Below are positions 1-10,300 of a stretch of DNA of 64,000 bases, one piece after another; the stretch's first letter is position 1, and every line of letters begins with the position of its first letter. Made by a program: the position numbers and the translations under genes. The notes under the pieces were generated by a model. The model saw only the letters and a list, made by a program, of their open reading frames with translations. It was not told where the DNA came from and did not search any database. Where the stretch lies: positions 6,262,001-6,326,000 of the forward strand of contig JBHGNT010000001.1 in the NCBI GenBank assembly GCA_043228905.1. The letters are read 5' to 3'. The stretch is from Azolla caroliniana (taxonomy: Eukaryota; Polypodiophyta).

Positions 1-1110
1 GTTCCCCCTCATTGGTTAGCAGTACACGCTCTTCATCTGGAAATCTTCGGGGGGCCCTCCTTTCTCTTAGGGGGTATCTATGGCCTCCATTCGGCACAAT
101 AGGTTCTTCTTCCACTTCTTCGGCCAATTCGAATTTGGTTCCTTGTTCTATTGTTTCCCCTCTCTCTTCAGTTGGTTCTCGATTTTGCCGAGTATTAACT
201 CGGCCGACTGGCTGCTATTCGATTTCGATTGAATCGGCTTTTATTCGATTCGGCCGAGCGTCGACTTGATTCTCAATCTTCCAGTCAACTATTGTCTTTT
301 CCTCGATGACGACAATGTCACGGCTCCTAATCACTTTCTTCTTGACTAAGTCCCATAGCCGATAGCCAAATTCATCATTGTCGTAGCCGAGAAATATGCA
401 TGGCCGAGATTTCGGGTCCAACTTCCCCCTCTGGTTCTTTGCCACATGCACATAAGCAAGACAACCGAACACCCTCAAATGTCGGTACAATACGTCTTTG
501 CCACTCCACACCCTTTGTGGAATATCACTGTCCAAGGGTACGGAGGGTGATCGGTATATCACGTATGTTGCCATCATTAGCGTCTCAGCCCAGAACATCT
601 TCGGTAACTTAGCATGTGCAATCATACTTCGGACCCTTTCCATTACGGTCCGGTTTATTCCCTCGGCTAGCCCATTAAGCTCTGACATCTTCGGCACAGT
701 ATACTCGAGCCGGATTCCTTGATTTCAGCAATATTCCTCGAACAGTCCACAGTACTCTCCGCCATTGTCCGATCGGATTGCCTTCAGTTTTCGACTGGTT
801 TCTCTCTTGGCCATCGCTTAGAACTCTTTGAAGACGGATAACACTTGATCCTTCATCTTTAGCATGGAAGCCCACAACTTCCTGCTACAGTCATCAATGA
901 AGGTCACGAAATACTATGAACCACCATGCGACTTCGTGTCCACATAGCATACGTTCGTATGCACGAGTTCCAACGACATTTTCATCCTCATCAGGGGCCT
1001 AGTTTGGAAGGATGTTCGATTCTACTTACCGGCCAAGCAATCCGTGCACTTCTCAAGTTGCACGTTCTTTACCTCAGGAACGAGGTTGTCCTCACAAGCT
1101 TTCGCATCCC
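1..1110 (-). pseudogene. Copia integrase pseudogene and linker toward RT
   Basis: Integrase inserts the cDNA copy into chromosomes. Core motifs are readable in shifting frames on the minus strand: YFVTFIDDCSRKLWA near 900, IRSDNGGEYC near 760, and the NG.AE..NRTVMERVR stretch near 650, followed by the copia-specific HLRVFGCLAYVHV and CIFLGYD segments at 530-400. A TGA near 719-721 lies where related elements have arginine. At the window edge the linker RYPLRERRAPRRF, which precedes copia RT, is visible. RT itself lies outside. Confidence 0.85.
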
Positions 1111-1397
1111 CTTCTGGCTCATATAGCACAACCTCCTATGCCACAGTTCACGGACTGTGTCGGCTGCCACGTTTGCCTCCCCTCGGCATATTTGAGCATT
1201 CATTATGTACAGTGTGTTGGTCTTTCAAGCTCGAGCCACGATCAGACTTCCTCGACAGAACTTCATGACACTATTTCGGATGCTACCTGTGTAGCTTTCA
1301 TCATCTAGCCAACCGGCTGATATTAGGTTCAATCGAACCTCCGGAACGTGTCATACATCTCTCAACACGAGTCTGCACCTGGTTGAGGTTTCCAAAC

Positions 1398-2399
1398 ACA
1401 CATCTCCAATGCCGACGATTCAACATGCACCTTCATTTCCCATCATTATGGATCCGAGATCTCCAGCTCTATAGGATGAGAAGTACTTTCGGTTAGGGGT
1501 TAGGTGGAATGACGCACCCGAATCGACCACCCATGTTGATTCTTCACAGGGGAGATTCACTTCGTTTTGCTCACTGATGAGCAACAACTCCTCCTCACTC
1601 GCGGCGATTGCTGAGGTGTTCTTTCTGTCCGGGATTTTGTTCGACTCTACACCATCAGCTCCCCCTTTCTCCTTTCGAAAGTGTCGGTAGTTTTTCTGGA
1701 AGGACCCCGGCTTCCCACAATAGAAGCACGTGGGTCTCCCCCTCGACTTCGACTTGGTCCCCAACTTATCTTGGTTCTGGGGACTTCGATTTCGGCCTTT
1801 TCCCCGAATCGTGTCACCGTTCGTGACTAAAGCCTTGTGGTCGGTATTGGAATCACGGTCGTTCCGCTGAGCTTCTTCATTCAGCAAGCTCGACTTCACC
1901 TGCTCTAGGCATAGATGCTTCCCTTCCGGCCCAACATTGCCCAAAGTGACAGCGAGCGTCTCCCAGCTGTCTTGAAGGGATCCCAACAACAATAACGTTA
2001 ATACCTCGTCGACTAGAGATACTTCTAAGGAGGTGGTTTGGTTCATCAATCCTTGGAAGGCATTGATGTGCTTCGCTATACTGGAGCCATCCTAATACCA
2101 GAGCCTCACGATTTTTCAAAATACTGAGACTCGGTTCATGTTCTTGTTTTCGAACATGACGTCGATCTTCTTCCATAGGACATATGCTTCTGTTTCGTCG
2201 CCGAAGTTGTTGTATAGACTCATGTCTATAAAACACCTTATGTATGCGACCGCCTTCAGATGCAACACTTCCCACGTCGCTGCATCGATCTTGTCTGGTC
2301 TTTTATCTCCGAACTGCATCGGCAGCCAGAGGTCTTCGATTTCCACACTGAGTAGTTGGAGTCGGTTAGCTTAAACATTGCACCGAACGAGTATTCCAT
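1398..2399 (-). pseudogene. Copia gag-protease pseudogene
   Basis: Gag coats the element RNA and the aspartic protease matures the polyprotein. The likely start is the ATG at 2,399 (minus), followed by residues MEYSFGAMFKLTDSNYSVW typical of Tnt1-type gag. The frame shifts near 2,345, and a stop near 2,115 splits the gag core (AYIRCFIDMSL, then VRLWYQDGSS). A zinc knuckle follows near 1,720 (CFYCGKPGSF) in which the expected histidine and last cysteine are replaced, so it probably cannot bind zinc. The protease motif WVVDSGASFHLT lies near 1,530. Remaining matches continue in shifted frames. Confidence 0.85.
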
Positions 2400-2400
2400 A

Positions 2401-2412
2401 GCTCTAATACCA
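2401..2412 (-). other. Primer-binding site, initiator-Met tRNA type
   Basis: The minus strand reads TGGTATTAGAGC, one change from the standard copia primer site TGGTATCAGAGC, which pairs with the 3' end of initiator methionine tRNA. It lies 3 bases inside the LTR end (CCTAACA). Confidence 0.85.
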
Positions 2413-2415
2413 CTT

Positions 2416-2510
2416 TGTTAGGAATCGACTGGCCACAACCGGTTTCACGTTTGTATCCATGTGAAGAAATCAAGAACTAGGACACAGACAAGAAAAAAAT
2501 GTGAGGAAGT
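2416..2510 (-). repeat. Truncated LTR of the left copia
   Basis: The plus strand begins TGTTAGGAATCG, the inverse of an LTR end in CA, just outside the primer site. Only about 95 bp remain before LINE codons begin. Its inner part (an A-rich run then ATGTGAGGA) resembles the start of the LTR remnant at 27,640-28,102. Confidence 0.7.
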
Positions 2511-3970
2511 ATTTTTGATAACATTTTTTTGTTTTGGGAAATGGTGGCTATTGCAGAGCAAAAAAAAGAAGATTTGGCTATTTTGTTTTTAGATTTCGAG
2601 AAGGCTTATGACAGAGTAGATTGGGATTTCATGGAAGGGACATTACAGCGAATGGGCTTTCCAATGCAACGGATTAGGGCTGTCGCAGCTTTGTGTAGGA
2701 CCGCTCATAGTTCTCTTTTGTTTGCAGGTGATGTTGGCTGTAGATTTTCAATTTCGAGATTAGTAAGATAAGGGTGTCCACTAGCTCCCTTTTTGTTTAT
2801 TTTAGTCTCTGAAGCTTTTTCTGATTACCTTAGGAGTAGGAATGTACATACTCATGGTATAGCCTTACCTATACAAGGATATGCAACCATGATTGTTGAT
2901 TCAGAATTTGCTAATGACACCGCTTTATATGTTTCTATAGATAAGGAGAATTTGTTGAATCTACAACAAGCAGTAACAGATTTTTGTGATGCTTCAGGAG
3001 CTTTGATTAATTGGGACAAGTCTATGGGATTTTGGGTCGCATCTTCCTCTCCTCCACAAGATGTGCCAACTCCAGGTTTTATTTGGGTGCCTCGAGGTAG
3101 AGCAGTAACGTATCTGGGTTGTCAAGTAGGGCTAGAATTGTCAACAGAAGATATGGTAACACCCCTTTTATTACGAGTTAGAAATAAATTGTTATATTGG
3201 GATACAACTAATTTGTCTTTTTACCTGGAAGGGTAGTTGTGGCAAACTCTGTTTTGCTCGCATCAATGTGGTATATTGTGTCAACGTGGTTATTTTCATA
3301 TTCCATTATATTGAAATTACAACGCTTAGTTCGTAATTTTATTTGGGGTGCTTCGTTGGGATCAAGGGCTGTTGCAAAAGTCACTTGGTTGGTTTTAATC
3401 CGGCCAATAAGTGAAGGTGGACTAGGCTTAATAGATCCTATGCTCTAGAGTAAGGCTCTTCTTGCGAAGCATGTTGTGAGAGGATTTATGCCTGGGGATG
3501 AGTTGTGGAAAAAGTTATGGTTGTTCCCTATTCGTAACATTAAGCCTACCTTAGGAGGACAATGGCAAGACAGTTGTAGATGGTTGTTTAATTCTGAATT
3601 TCCAATTAAGGCTCAAAATATTGGTTCTAGAAGATTTTTTCCAGGTATTTTGAAGTCATGGAAGGACATTAGAAAGGCTCTATTATTTCAACTGCCTTCA
3701 ACAGAAGCCCAATTTCTAAGACAACCATTGTTATGGAATACTTTGTTTACTGATAGCTTTGGTTGTGTTTTAGGTATTAGGCCACATTTATCGTGGGGGA
3801 AAATGGACTCGGGACCAGCTACAAGTGTGGCTAATTGGGACCGTTTTCAATTTCTCTCAAATGAGGACAAAAAACAATTCTTGTCTTCATTACGTGGGGA
3901 ATGTTTGATGTCCGTTTAGATTCAACAAGCTTTTCAGAATTGTCAAAGGGGAATTACCGTACATAATAAT
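2510..3970 (+). pseudogene. LINE (L1-type) reverse transcriptase, 5' portion before the copia insertion
   Basis: The product would be a non-LTR reverse transcriptase that copies element RNA at a nicked target. The sequence opens in the middle of the RT domain (IFDNIFLFWE), so it is 5'-truncated. Motif A is LDFEKAYDRVDW (about 2,595-2,630). Motif B, GCPLAPFLF, follows a TAA where plant LINEs usually have glutamine. Motif C reads FANDTALYV: the first aspartate of the catalytic F/YADD is asparagine. A frameshift near 3,236 and stops at 3,446-3,448 and 3,917-3,919 follow. It ends at the copia insertion; the same frame resumes at 22,982. It is inactive. Confidence 0.9.
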
Positions 3971-4331
3971 TGTTGAGAATCCAGCTCAACTTGGTCTAGT
4001 GTGTAAACTCACCTTGAGAGTGAAGAGACACTCCAACGGTCAAGAGTCACCATTATGTCACCACTTTGTATTCTAGCATTTAGTATGAGTCATAGAATCA
4101 TATTCTATGACACATAACTTATGAGCTTTCACATTCCCCATGCTCCATGAGGCTTGTAGTTAATGAAGAGAGAGGGTGACTACATAAAGCACCCTCCTCC
4201 CACCTTGTATAATGTACTTTTACCTTGCGTATTCTCTATGTTACACACACACACACACTCTCTCTCTCTTACACACACACATAACTCACATCTCTTCCGC
4301 TTCACAAGAATCCATCTCTTGATTCTTTACA
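3971..4331 (+). repeat. 5' LTR of the copia element
   Basis: It is 361 bp, bounded by TG and CA, and repeats at 22,594-22,976. It holds a TATA-like region near 4,200 and CA/CT microsatellites at 4,240-4,285. Confidence 0.95.
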
Positions 4332-4343
4332 TGGTATCAGAGC
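4332..4343 (+). other. Primer-binding site (initiator-Met tRNA)
   Basis: TGGTATCAGAGC directly abuts the 5' LTR, a perfect copy of the usual copia primer site. Confidence 0.95.
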
Positions 4344-4490
4344 AATTTGGTAGCTCGATCTAGCCCATTCGCCTCATCGTGATCGTGTGTTGTGCTCTAC
4401 GTTGACGACCAAGAACCGGCTCATAGCTATCATAGCTTCGCTACATAGCTCACATTCGAAGAGAGAAGAAGAAGAAGAAGAATCGACATA

Positions 4491-5566
4491 ATGAATACTC
4501 AAATGGGGAGCGCTCTCCCTACCGAGAAGTTGGATCGAAAATACTTCGCATCTTGGGAGTACAAGATGCACCAATACCTTGTCGGACAAGGCTATTGGAG
4601 CTACATCAAAGGAGCGCATGAAGACCGACCCGCCGAAGCGGCTCCCGAATACGCGACATGGGAGCAAGCCGTAAGCTGCGTGATGTATTGCTTGGCAACG
4701 TGTGTTCACGATCACATGCTCGGCTACATTCGCGAAGCCAACACGACTGCGAGGAAGCTTCAACTCCGCCAAGAGTTGAACAACATTCAACAAAGGGACA
4801 TGTCCATCACGACATACACCTTGAAGATCAAGGAGCTTTGCGACTCGCTCGGCTCAATAAGCGTAAGTATAGATGATGATGAGATGGTGCAAATATGCCT
4901 CGGTGGCCTTGCACCACGGTTCGGCGCGATGCAAACCATCGTTCTAGCACGGGAGAAATATCCCTCCTTCTTCGAGCTCCAATCAATGCTATTGGTTGAA
5001 GAAAACCATGTGCGTACAAGGAGCAATGAGTCGGAAGGCCGCATGCTCTACACACACTCTAATGGAGGAAGAGGACGCGGACGAGCGAGAGGCCGATTCG
5101 GCCAAGGACAAGGCGGACGAGGTCTGACCTATGACAACAACTCCCAATTTCAACCGCAAAACGGAGGCCAACGAGGAACCTTCGCAAGAAGGGGGAGCTT
5201 CCACTCCGGCCCAAGCCGTCAAAACGCAACCGAATGCGGATATTGCGGAAAGCTCGGCCACCACGAAGAAGAGTGTCGAAAGAAGATGCGTGAATCGGCT
5301 TCCACAAGCCGACAACTCACGAATTACGCGCACAATTCCGACTACAAAGAGTATAGCGGAATGTACTGGCATAACTCTGACTACGAAGATCATGGCGGAA
5401 TGTATGCACACAACTCCGACCGTGGCGGAATGTTAGGGGCACAATTCCGACTACGAAAATCGTGGCGGAATGTATGCGCACAACTCCAACCATGGCGGAA
5501 TGTTCATGATGAAACATAGAGCAAACTCTATGTCGGCCGCTACCTCAACTAGTGCCTCCGGTCCGG
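4491..5566 (+). pseudogene. Copia gag with zinc knuckle (frameshifted, then interrupted)
   Basis: This is the capsid-forming gag of the copia element. The ATG at 4,491 follows the leader and gives a typical N-terminus with YFASWEYKMHQYL. A UBN2-type gag core (about residues 20-180) is followed by a Gly/Arg/Gln-rich stretch and a CCHC zinc knuckle, CGYCGKLGHHEEEC, near residue 250. The C-terminal part is a degenerate repeat of YAHNSDY..GGM units. A +1 frameshift near 5,433 makes the frame end early at 5,519; in the corrected frame it runs to 5,566, where the gypsy LTR starts. Protease follows at 19,089. Confidence 0.88.
5320..5510 (+). repeat. Short tandem coding repeats in copia gag
   Basis: Imperfect 24-42 bp units encode HNSDY(K/E)..GGMYA at least five times. 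The units vary, and the gag frameshift falls inside the array, as expected from slippage. Confidence 0.75.
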
Positions 5567-5939
5567 TGTCGTGAAGATTTTCGGCAATAGTGTGAAAATC
5601 CCATAAAACGTACGAAATCGAGTATAAATCACATAATACAATAATTGTGAAGATAACATTTTTAATATCTAAGTACAAAATGATGGAGGTTTCGAATGCA
5701 CTTTATTACACGAGAAATGGACAACTAAATGTCAAGATATGAGGGTATAAAGTTTGTGAAAAGAAAAGAGAAAATTGTGAGATATCCCACATAAGCACGA
5801 AAAATACGACTCTCATCATATATAAGGTGGAGCAAAAGATATTATCTTTGTGTTTATGTGTGGAGCATAGAGAGTTCAAGGTAACTTGAACTAAGAGTGG
5901 AGGTGGCTAGCTACTCGTAAAGGGTTTTGGCCAACCAAA

Positions 5940-6120
5940 ACCGGACCGGCGATGGAGCCGGTGATCCGACGGCATCCGATCGCAATCCGGCGGCGGCATC
6001 CAGCGAGGCACCGGTATCCGGCGACAGTATCCGGCGATCCGGCGTCCGGCGACTAGATAAATAAATATATAAATATATGCCTCGATATCCGGCGAACCGG
6101 CGTCCGACGACTAGATAAAT
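5940..6120 (+). repeat. Minisatellite in the gypsy LTR (ATCCGGCGA-type units)
   Basis: Variable 9-15 base units built on CATCCGGCG and TATCCGGCGA, then a 60-base block (GTCCGGCGACTAGATAAATA) that occurs twice. The 3' LTR has a different unit number at 18,465-18,610, so the array is unstable. Confidence 0.85.
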
Positions 6121-6158
6121 AAATATATAAATATATATACATATTTACATATACAAGG

Positions 6159-6232
6159 AGGGCAAGTATGGATTCGAACCTTGCACCTCCAAGTTAGGAG
6201 TCAATTGAGTTACCATTAAGCCATGCTATTTA
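6159..6232 (-). other. tRNA-like segment with A and B boxes, antisense in the gypsy LTR
   Basis: The minus strand has an A-box-like TGGCTTAATGGTAACTC (6,223-6,207) and a perfect B-box GGTTCGAATCC (6,180-6,170), spaced as in tRNA genes. The flanks do not form an acceptor stem, so this is not a functional tRNA. The copy in the 3' LTR (18,633-18,693) has one change in the B-box and lacks the 3' flank. It may be a captured tRNA or SINE fragment. Confidence 0.55.
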
Positions 6233-6632
6233 GTTGAAATTATATTTCTATCATTGTACTTTTACATGTAAATTCTCATACATGAGAGCTAAAATGAGTG
6301 ACATGGTTAGCATGCACCACATGTAATACTTAAGCGCCAAATGGCAAACATGCAATTTATGCATGTCTTGTACCCTCACGTGCATCATATGCATGAGAGC
6401 ATCTATAAAAGAGGGAAGGGGGAGGAGAAAAAACACGGTTTTTTTTATGAAAATTAAGAGGAAGGAATTCGTTATCAAATCAATCGTTTAATCTCAACTT
6501 CTCTCTTTCCCAATCTATCTTAAGTACTTTCTCGCCAAAGCTTGTATCGACTCTAAATCCTTCTGGTCCAGAACCCCGGCGGTTCCGCCTCACGATCCGC
6601 GCGTAGTGACGGATCTTCACGACATAATTAAG

Positions 6633-6646
6633 TGGTGAACCCAACG
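6633..6646 (+). other. Gypsy primer-binding site
   Basis: TGGTGAACCCAACG lies 8 bases after the 5' LTR and starts with the TGG expected from pairing to a tRNA CCA end. The innermost element has TGGTGAACCCGACG in the same place. I cannot name the tRNA. Confidence 0.6.
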
Positions 6647-6647
6647 T

Positions 6648-7328
6648 TGTCGCGTTGTTACGCGCGTGCGTGGAGAAGGGCGGAACCACGGGGGTCTTGG
6701 ACTAAGGAGAAGGGGAGAAGGAATAGAACTTCGGAATGGAGCTTAGCACAAGAAGAGAAAGAATGAACAAGAGGAAGATGGAGGCCAAATGCTCAACAAG
6801 ATATATTAGAACCGAAAACCGATTACAAAATGGCGGCCGCGTTGGCCGCACCAAACGACTATGATAAACCCGAAACCCTAATCCGACGAAGAAGGAAAGA
6901 AACCCTAACTAAGGAACCCTAAACGAAATGGTATACCTCACTCACACTCAAAAATAAGGCAACCCCCACAATGGTGCTCTTCCACTCCTTTTATAGCACA
7001 AGGAGAGAAGACCGTTTTCAAAAAGGGTGCTACAAAATATCCCCTTTCAATCAATGGGGATATTTCCCTTGATTTTAGGGGAGGTGGGAAGGATGGGTCT
7101 TAACTCCCACCTCTACACGAACTACCACGTACCTATCTCTCTCTCTCACGTGGATGTGCGCGCAAAAGCACATCACCTTTACACTTTACAAATCCTAAGG
7201 TGCATTTCTAGCACCATACTTATCACTATCGATAAATAGAAATACAACATGGTGATGTGCAACGTTGCACATCGCGGGTTTGCTTGCTTCGCTCGGTTTT
7301 CCGCCTATGGACGAAAATCTTCACGACA
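6648..7328 (-). repeat. 3' LTR of the gag-only element
   Basis: It is 681 bp with ends TGTCG…CGACA. It appears base-for-base equal to 11,648-12,328. Confidence 0.95.
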
Positions 7329-7339
7329 TCCGCCCCCAC

Positions 7340-10300
7340 CTAACCGCACATCCACCGGTATGTGCCAAAAGGGGAACAAAACGCGAGATTTTCGGCCAAG
7401 GCGGCCAACCGAGCCCTTGACAACCTCGTGGGCTTGCCCGGCTTCGTCTTCCACTTCGAGCAAGTCCACCCCGTCCACACGAACCACCGTCGCCTTCCGG
7501 CCCACCATCTCCGCCGAATGGTCTCGAACCGTCGGCTCCATCCGATCCGCCACACTCGACGATGCTCGCCGAGTCGTTGCCTCCACCTGATCCGCCACGT
7601 CCACCGTGTTTCCTCGAACCACCGACTACACTCGGACCGCCATATCCGATGCCCGCGCTTTCCTCCCCGTTCGGTCCTCCCGAACGCCGTTGCCGACCCT
7701 TTGTCCGCCTCGCATATCCTCCGGATCCGCCTTTTTCGTGCCGCGCACCTCGTCGTGCCGACTCTTCTCGCTCCGCGCTTGCCTTCCGTAGGATTTCCCC
7801 GTACGTCGGTGTCGTCCTCCGAATGCGTGCTCGTGCTTCGGTCCTTCGATGACCCCATCACGCATTTTTCGCCTTCCCCTTGCTTGCCGTGCTCTCTCGC
7901 CGTAGAGCATACCATCGTTCCCGTGCTCGTTGCTTGGCCCTCATGCGGCCGTATTGCACGTTTCGCATTCCGCTCCTCTTCGCGTACCCTTTCGGAAAGG
8001 TACCCTTCTTCCCCGACCTCCGTTTCGCTCGAAGGAACACCCTCTTGGCCCTCTTGGCCCGCTCGACCGCACACATCCTTCGTGATGTCGTGTTCGTTCC
8101 TTTGGGCGCATACATCTTCGTTCACCGCGACCTCCCGTATGCCTCTCTCGGTGCCTTCATCCGTTGTGGCCTTCGTCCCCTCGCCGCCACCGTCCGCCAC
8201 TCTTGGTCTCACGTCGGCACTCGCGCCGATCGCCGGAGTCTCTATAGCCGGTGTGGAGGATCCCTCTCGGGTCTTATCTTCGTGGCCGCCGGTCTTAGCC
8301 TCTCCGTAGGCCACCTCTTCCCACCAATCTTCCCTAGCATCGTGCCGGGTCTCGTCGTCGCCGCCTTCCTCCTCGTATTGGCCTCTCGAAGGCGTGATCC
8401 GACCGTCATCTTCGGTCGCTCGATGTGGCTCCTTCGTAGGCATGCTTGTGTCTTGGCCCTCCATCGGCCGTATTGCATGCATCTCGTCTCGCTCTTCCGC
8501 CGTAGACCCGACCTCCGTGTCGGTCTTCTCCTCCTTTGTCGCCGTAGCCCGTTCCGACACGGGCTCGCCGTCTTGGACCCACCCGTCCACCATCTCGTAC
8601 CGGATATCCGTTCCGGTAACCTCGTACGCTCCGGCCTCCGACTCCTCGCCGCCACCCGCCGTCTCTCCGGTCTTATGTTGATCCGCAACCGCCGTAGTCT
8701 CTAGAGTGGGTATGGAGGGCCTCGTTTGTTTCCGTTTTTCCCCCGAACCATGGTCGTCGTGCCCGGTTAGCCTCCATCTCGCGCTTACCGGCTCCCATCG
8801 TAAACGTAACCGTAACCGTAACCGTAACCGGCCAATCGGTCTTGCCGGCTTCCTTCGGTTTGGGCCCGGTTCGCCGGCCCTTACTCTCTTCTTCTTCCGT
8901 GCCGTATTCCGGTCGGGTCGGTTCCCGACTCTCTCCTCGTTTCCGCTCCGGTCCTCTCCGTCGGACCCACCGTATACGCCCATTCCGGGCCCCGCATACT
9001 CGTCTTCGTATGCGCTCTCTCCGGGCCTCACCTCCTCACGGTCACCGCCCATCTCTCCGGTCTCACGTTGGCATTCGAGCACAACCGCCGAAGTCTCCGG
9101 CCCCAGCGTCAAGGGGTCTTGCCTCCGTCCGCTCCAATCTTCCTTCTCGATTCCGTTGCCCGCCTTGCCGCCGTCACCTCCCGTCGCACTAAGCCTCATG
9201 CCGGCACTTGGGCCGGCCATTGGAGCCTCTAGGATTGGTGTGGGTAAGGACCCGGCACCGCCGCTTGTTGTCTCCGTAGCCGCTTTCGTTCGGACGTCGT
9301 TGTCCGCGGCTCCCCCATCTCCGATTCCGTAAGCCTCTAGTATGCTTGCCACCACCTCTTCTTCGCCGTTCTCCGCATCATTTTGTTTGCCCGCCTTGCC
9401 GCCGCCACCGCCCGTCGTTCTAGGTCTCGTGCCGGCACTCGGGCCGACCGCCGAAGCCTCTAGGGCCGGTGTGTGGAAGGTCGCGGCACCACCGCTCGCC
9501 TCCTCTCCGCTCGATGTTTTGGGCCGCCGTGCCCCGAATTTTCCGCCCACTTTCGAAGTGGCGCTCTCCGCTTTGTAGTCACCGGCCTCATCCTTGGCCG
9601 TCCATTCGCCGCAAGACGAGAGGGTTGCTCGCTCCGCACCCTCTCCCATGTCGTCGTCGTTTCGGTTGCCCGCCTTGCCGCCGCCACCGTCCGTCACTCT
9701 AGGCCTCTCGCCGGCTCTCGGGCCGGGTGCCGGAGTCTCTAGGACCGGTGTGTGGAAGGTCGCGACACCACCACTCCTCTCGTCCGTAGCCACCTCCATT
9801 CGGACATCGTCGTCCGTGGCTACCCCGTCTTCGGTTTCGCAAGCATCGAGTATGCTTGCCGCCGCCTCTTTTTCGCCAGTCTCGTCCTTATCTCGGTTGT
9901 CCGCCTTGCCGCCGCCACCGTCCGTAGCTCCAGGTCTCGTGCCGGCACTCGGGCCGACCGCCGAAGCCTCTAGGGCCGGTGTGTGGAAGCTCGCGACACC
10001 GACGCTCGTCTCCTCTTCCTCCTCCATTTCGCAAGCCTCGAGTATGCTCGCGAAATCCTCGTAGAACGTTTCGGGCAACCGCGTCCCGAAACTTCCGCCC
10101 ACTCTCGAAGTGGCGTCCATCGCTCCGTAGATATCGGCCTCGTCCATGGCCGTTCTTTTTCCCCGAGATGAGACGGTCGCTTGCTCCGCACCTTCTCTCG
10201 TGTCGACGCCGTGGTCGCCCGCCTTGCCACAGCCACCGCCTTTCACCATAGGTCTTACGCGGGCACTCGGGCCGGCCGCCGTGATCTCCAGGAATGACGC

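Larger units (their letters stand above)
1..2510 (-). mobile_element. Decayed Ty1/copia (Tnt1-like) element, 5' part
   Basis: Read on the minus strand, the order is part of an LTR (2,416-2,510), primer-binding site (2,401-2,412), gag, zinc knuckle, protease, integrase and the linker before reverse transcriptase; RT and RNase H lie left of the window. Protease before integrase before RT is diagnostic of Ty1/copia. The frame is broken many times, so it is a fossil. The LTR is cut short where LINE coding sequence begins near 2,510, so one of these events truncated the other. Its gag and integrase resemble those of the copia at 60,042-64,000, indicating the same broad lineage. Confidence 0.9.
5567..6624 (+). 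repeat. 5' LTR of the gypsy element
   Basis: It is 1,058 bp with ends TGTCG and CGACA. It contains a TATA-like ATATATAAGG (5,817-5,826), a GC-rich minisatellite (5,940-6,110), a tRNA-like antisense segment (6,159-6,232) and a second TATAAAAGAG near 6,403. Confidence 0.95.

Noticed and set aside
5940-6120. CRISPR-like array
   Set aside because: Units are short and contiguous with no spacers; it is an LTR minisatellite in a plant genome.
6159-6232. Functional tRNA gene
   Set aside because: A and B boxes exist but no acceptor stem pairs and the anticodon stem is poor.
7027-7239. 70-residue ORF present twice (also 12,027)
   Set aside because: Identical because the LTR is repeated; it has no protein features.
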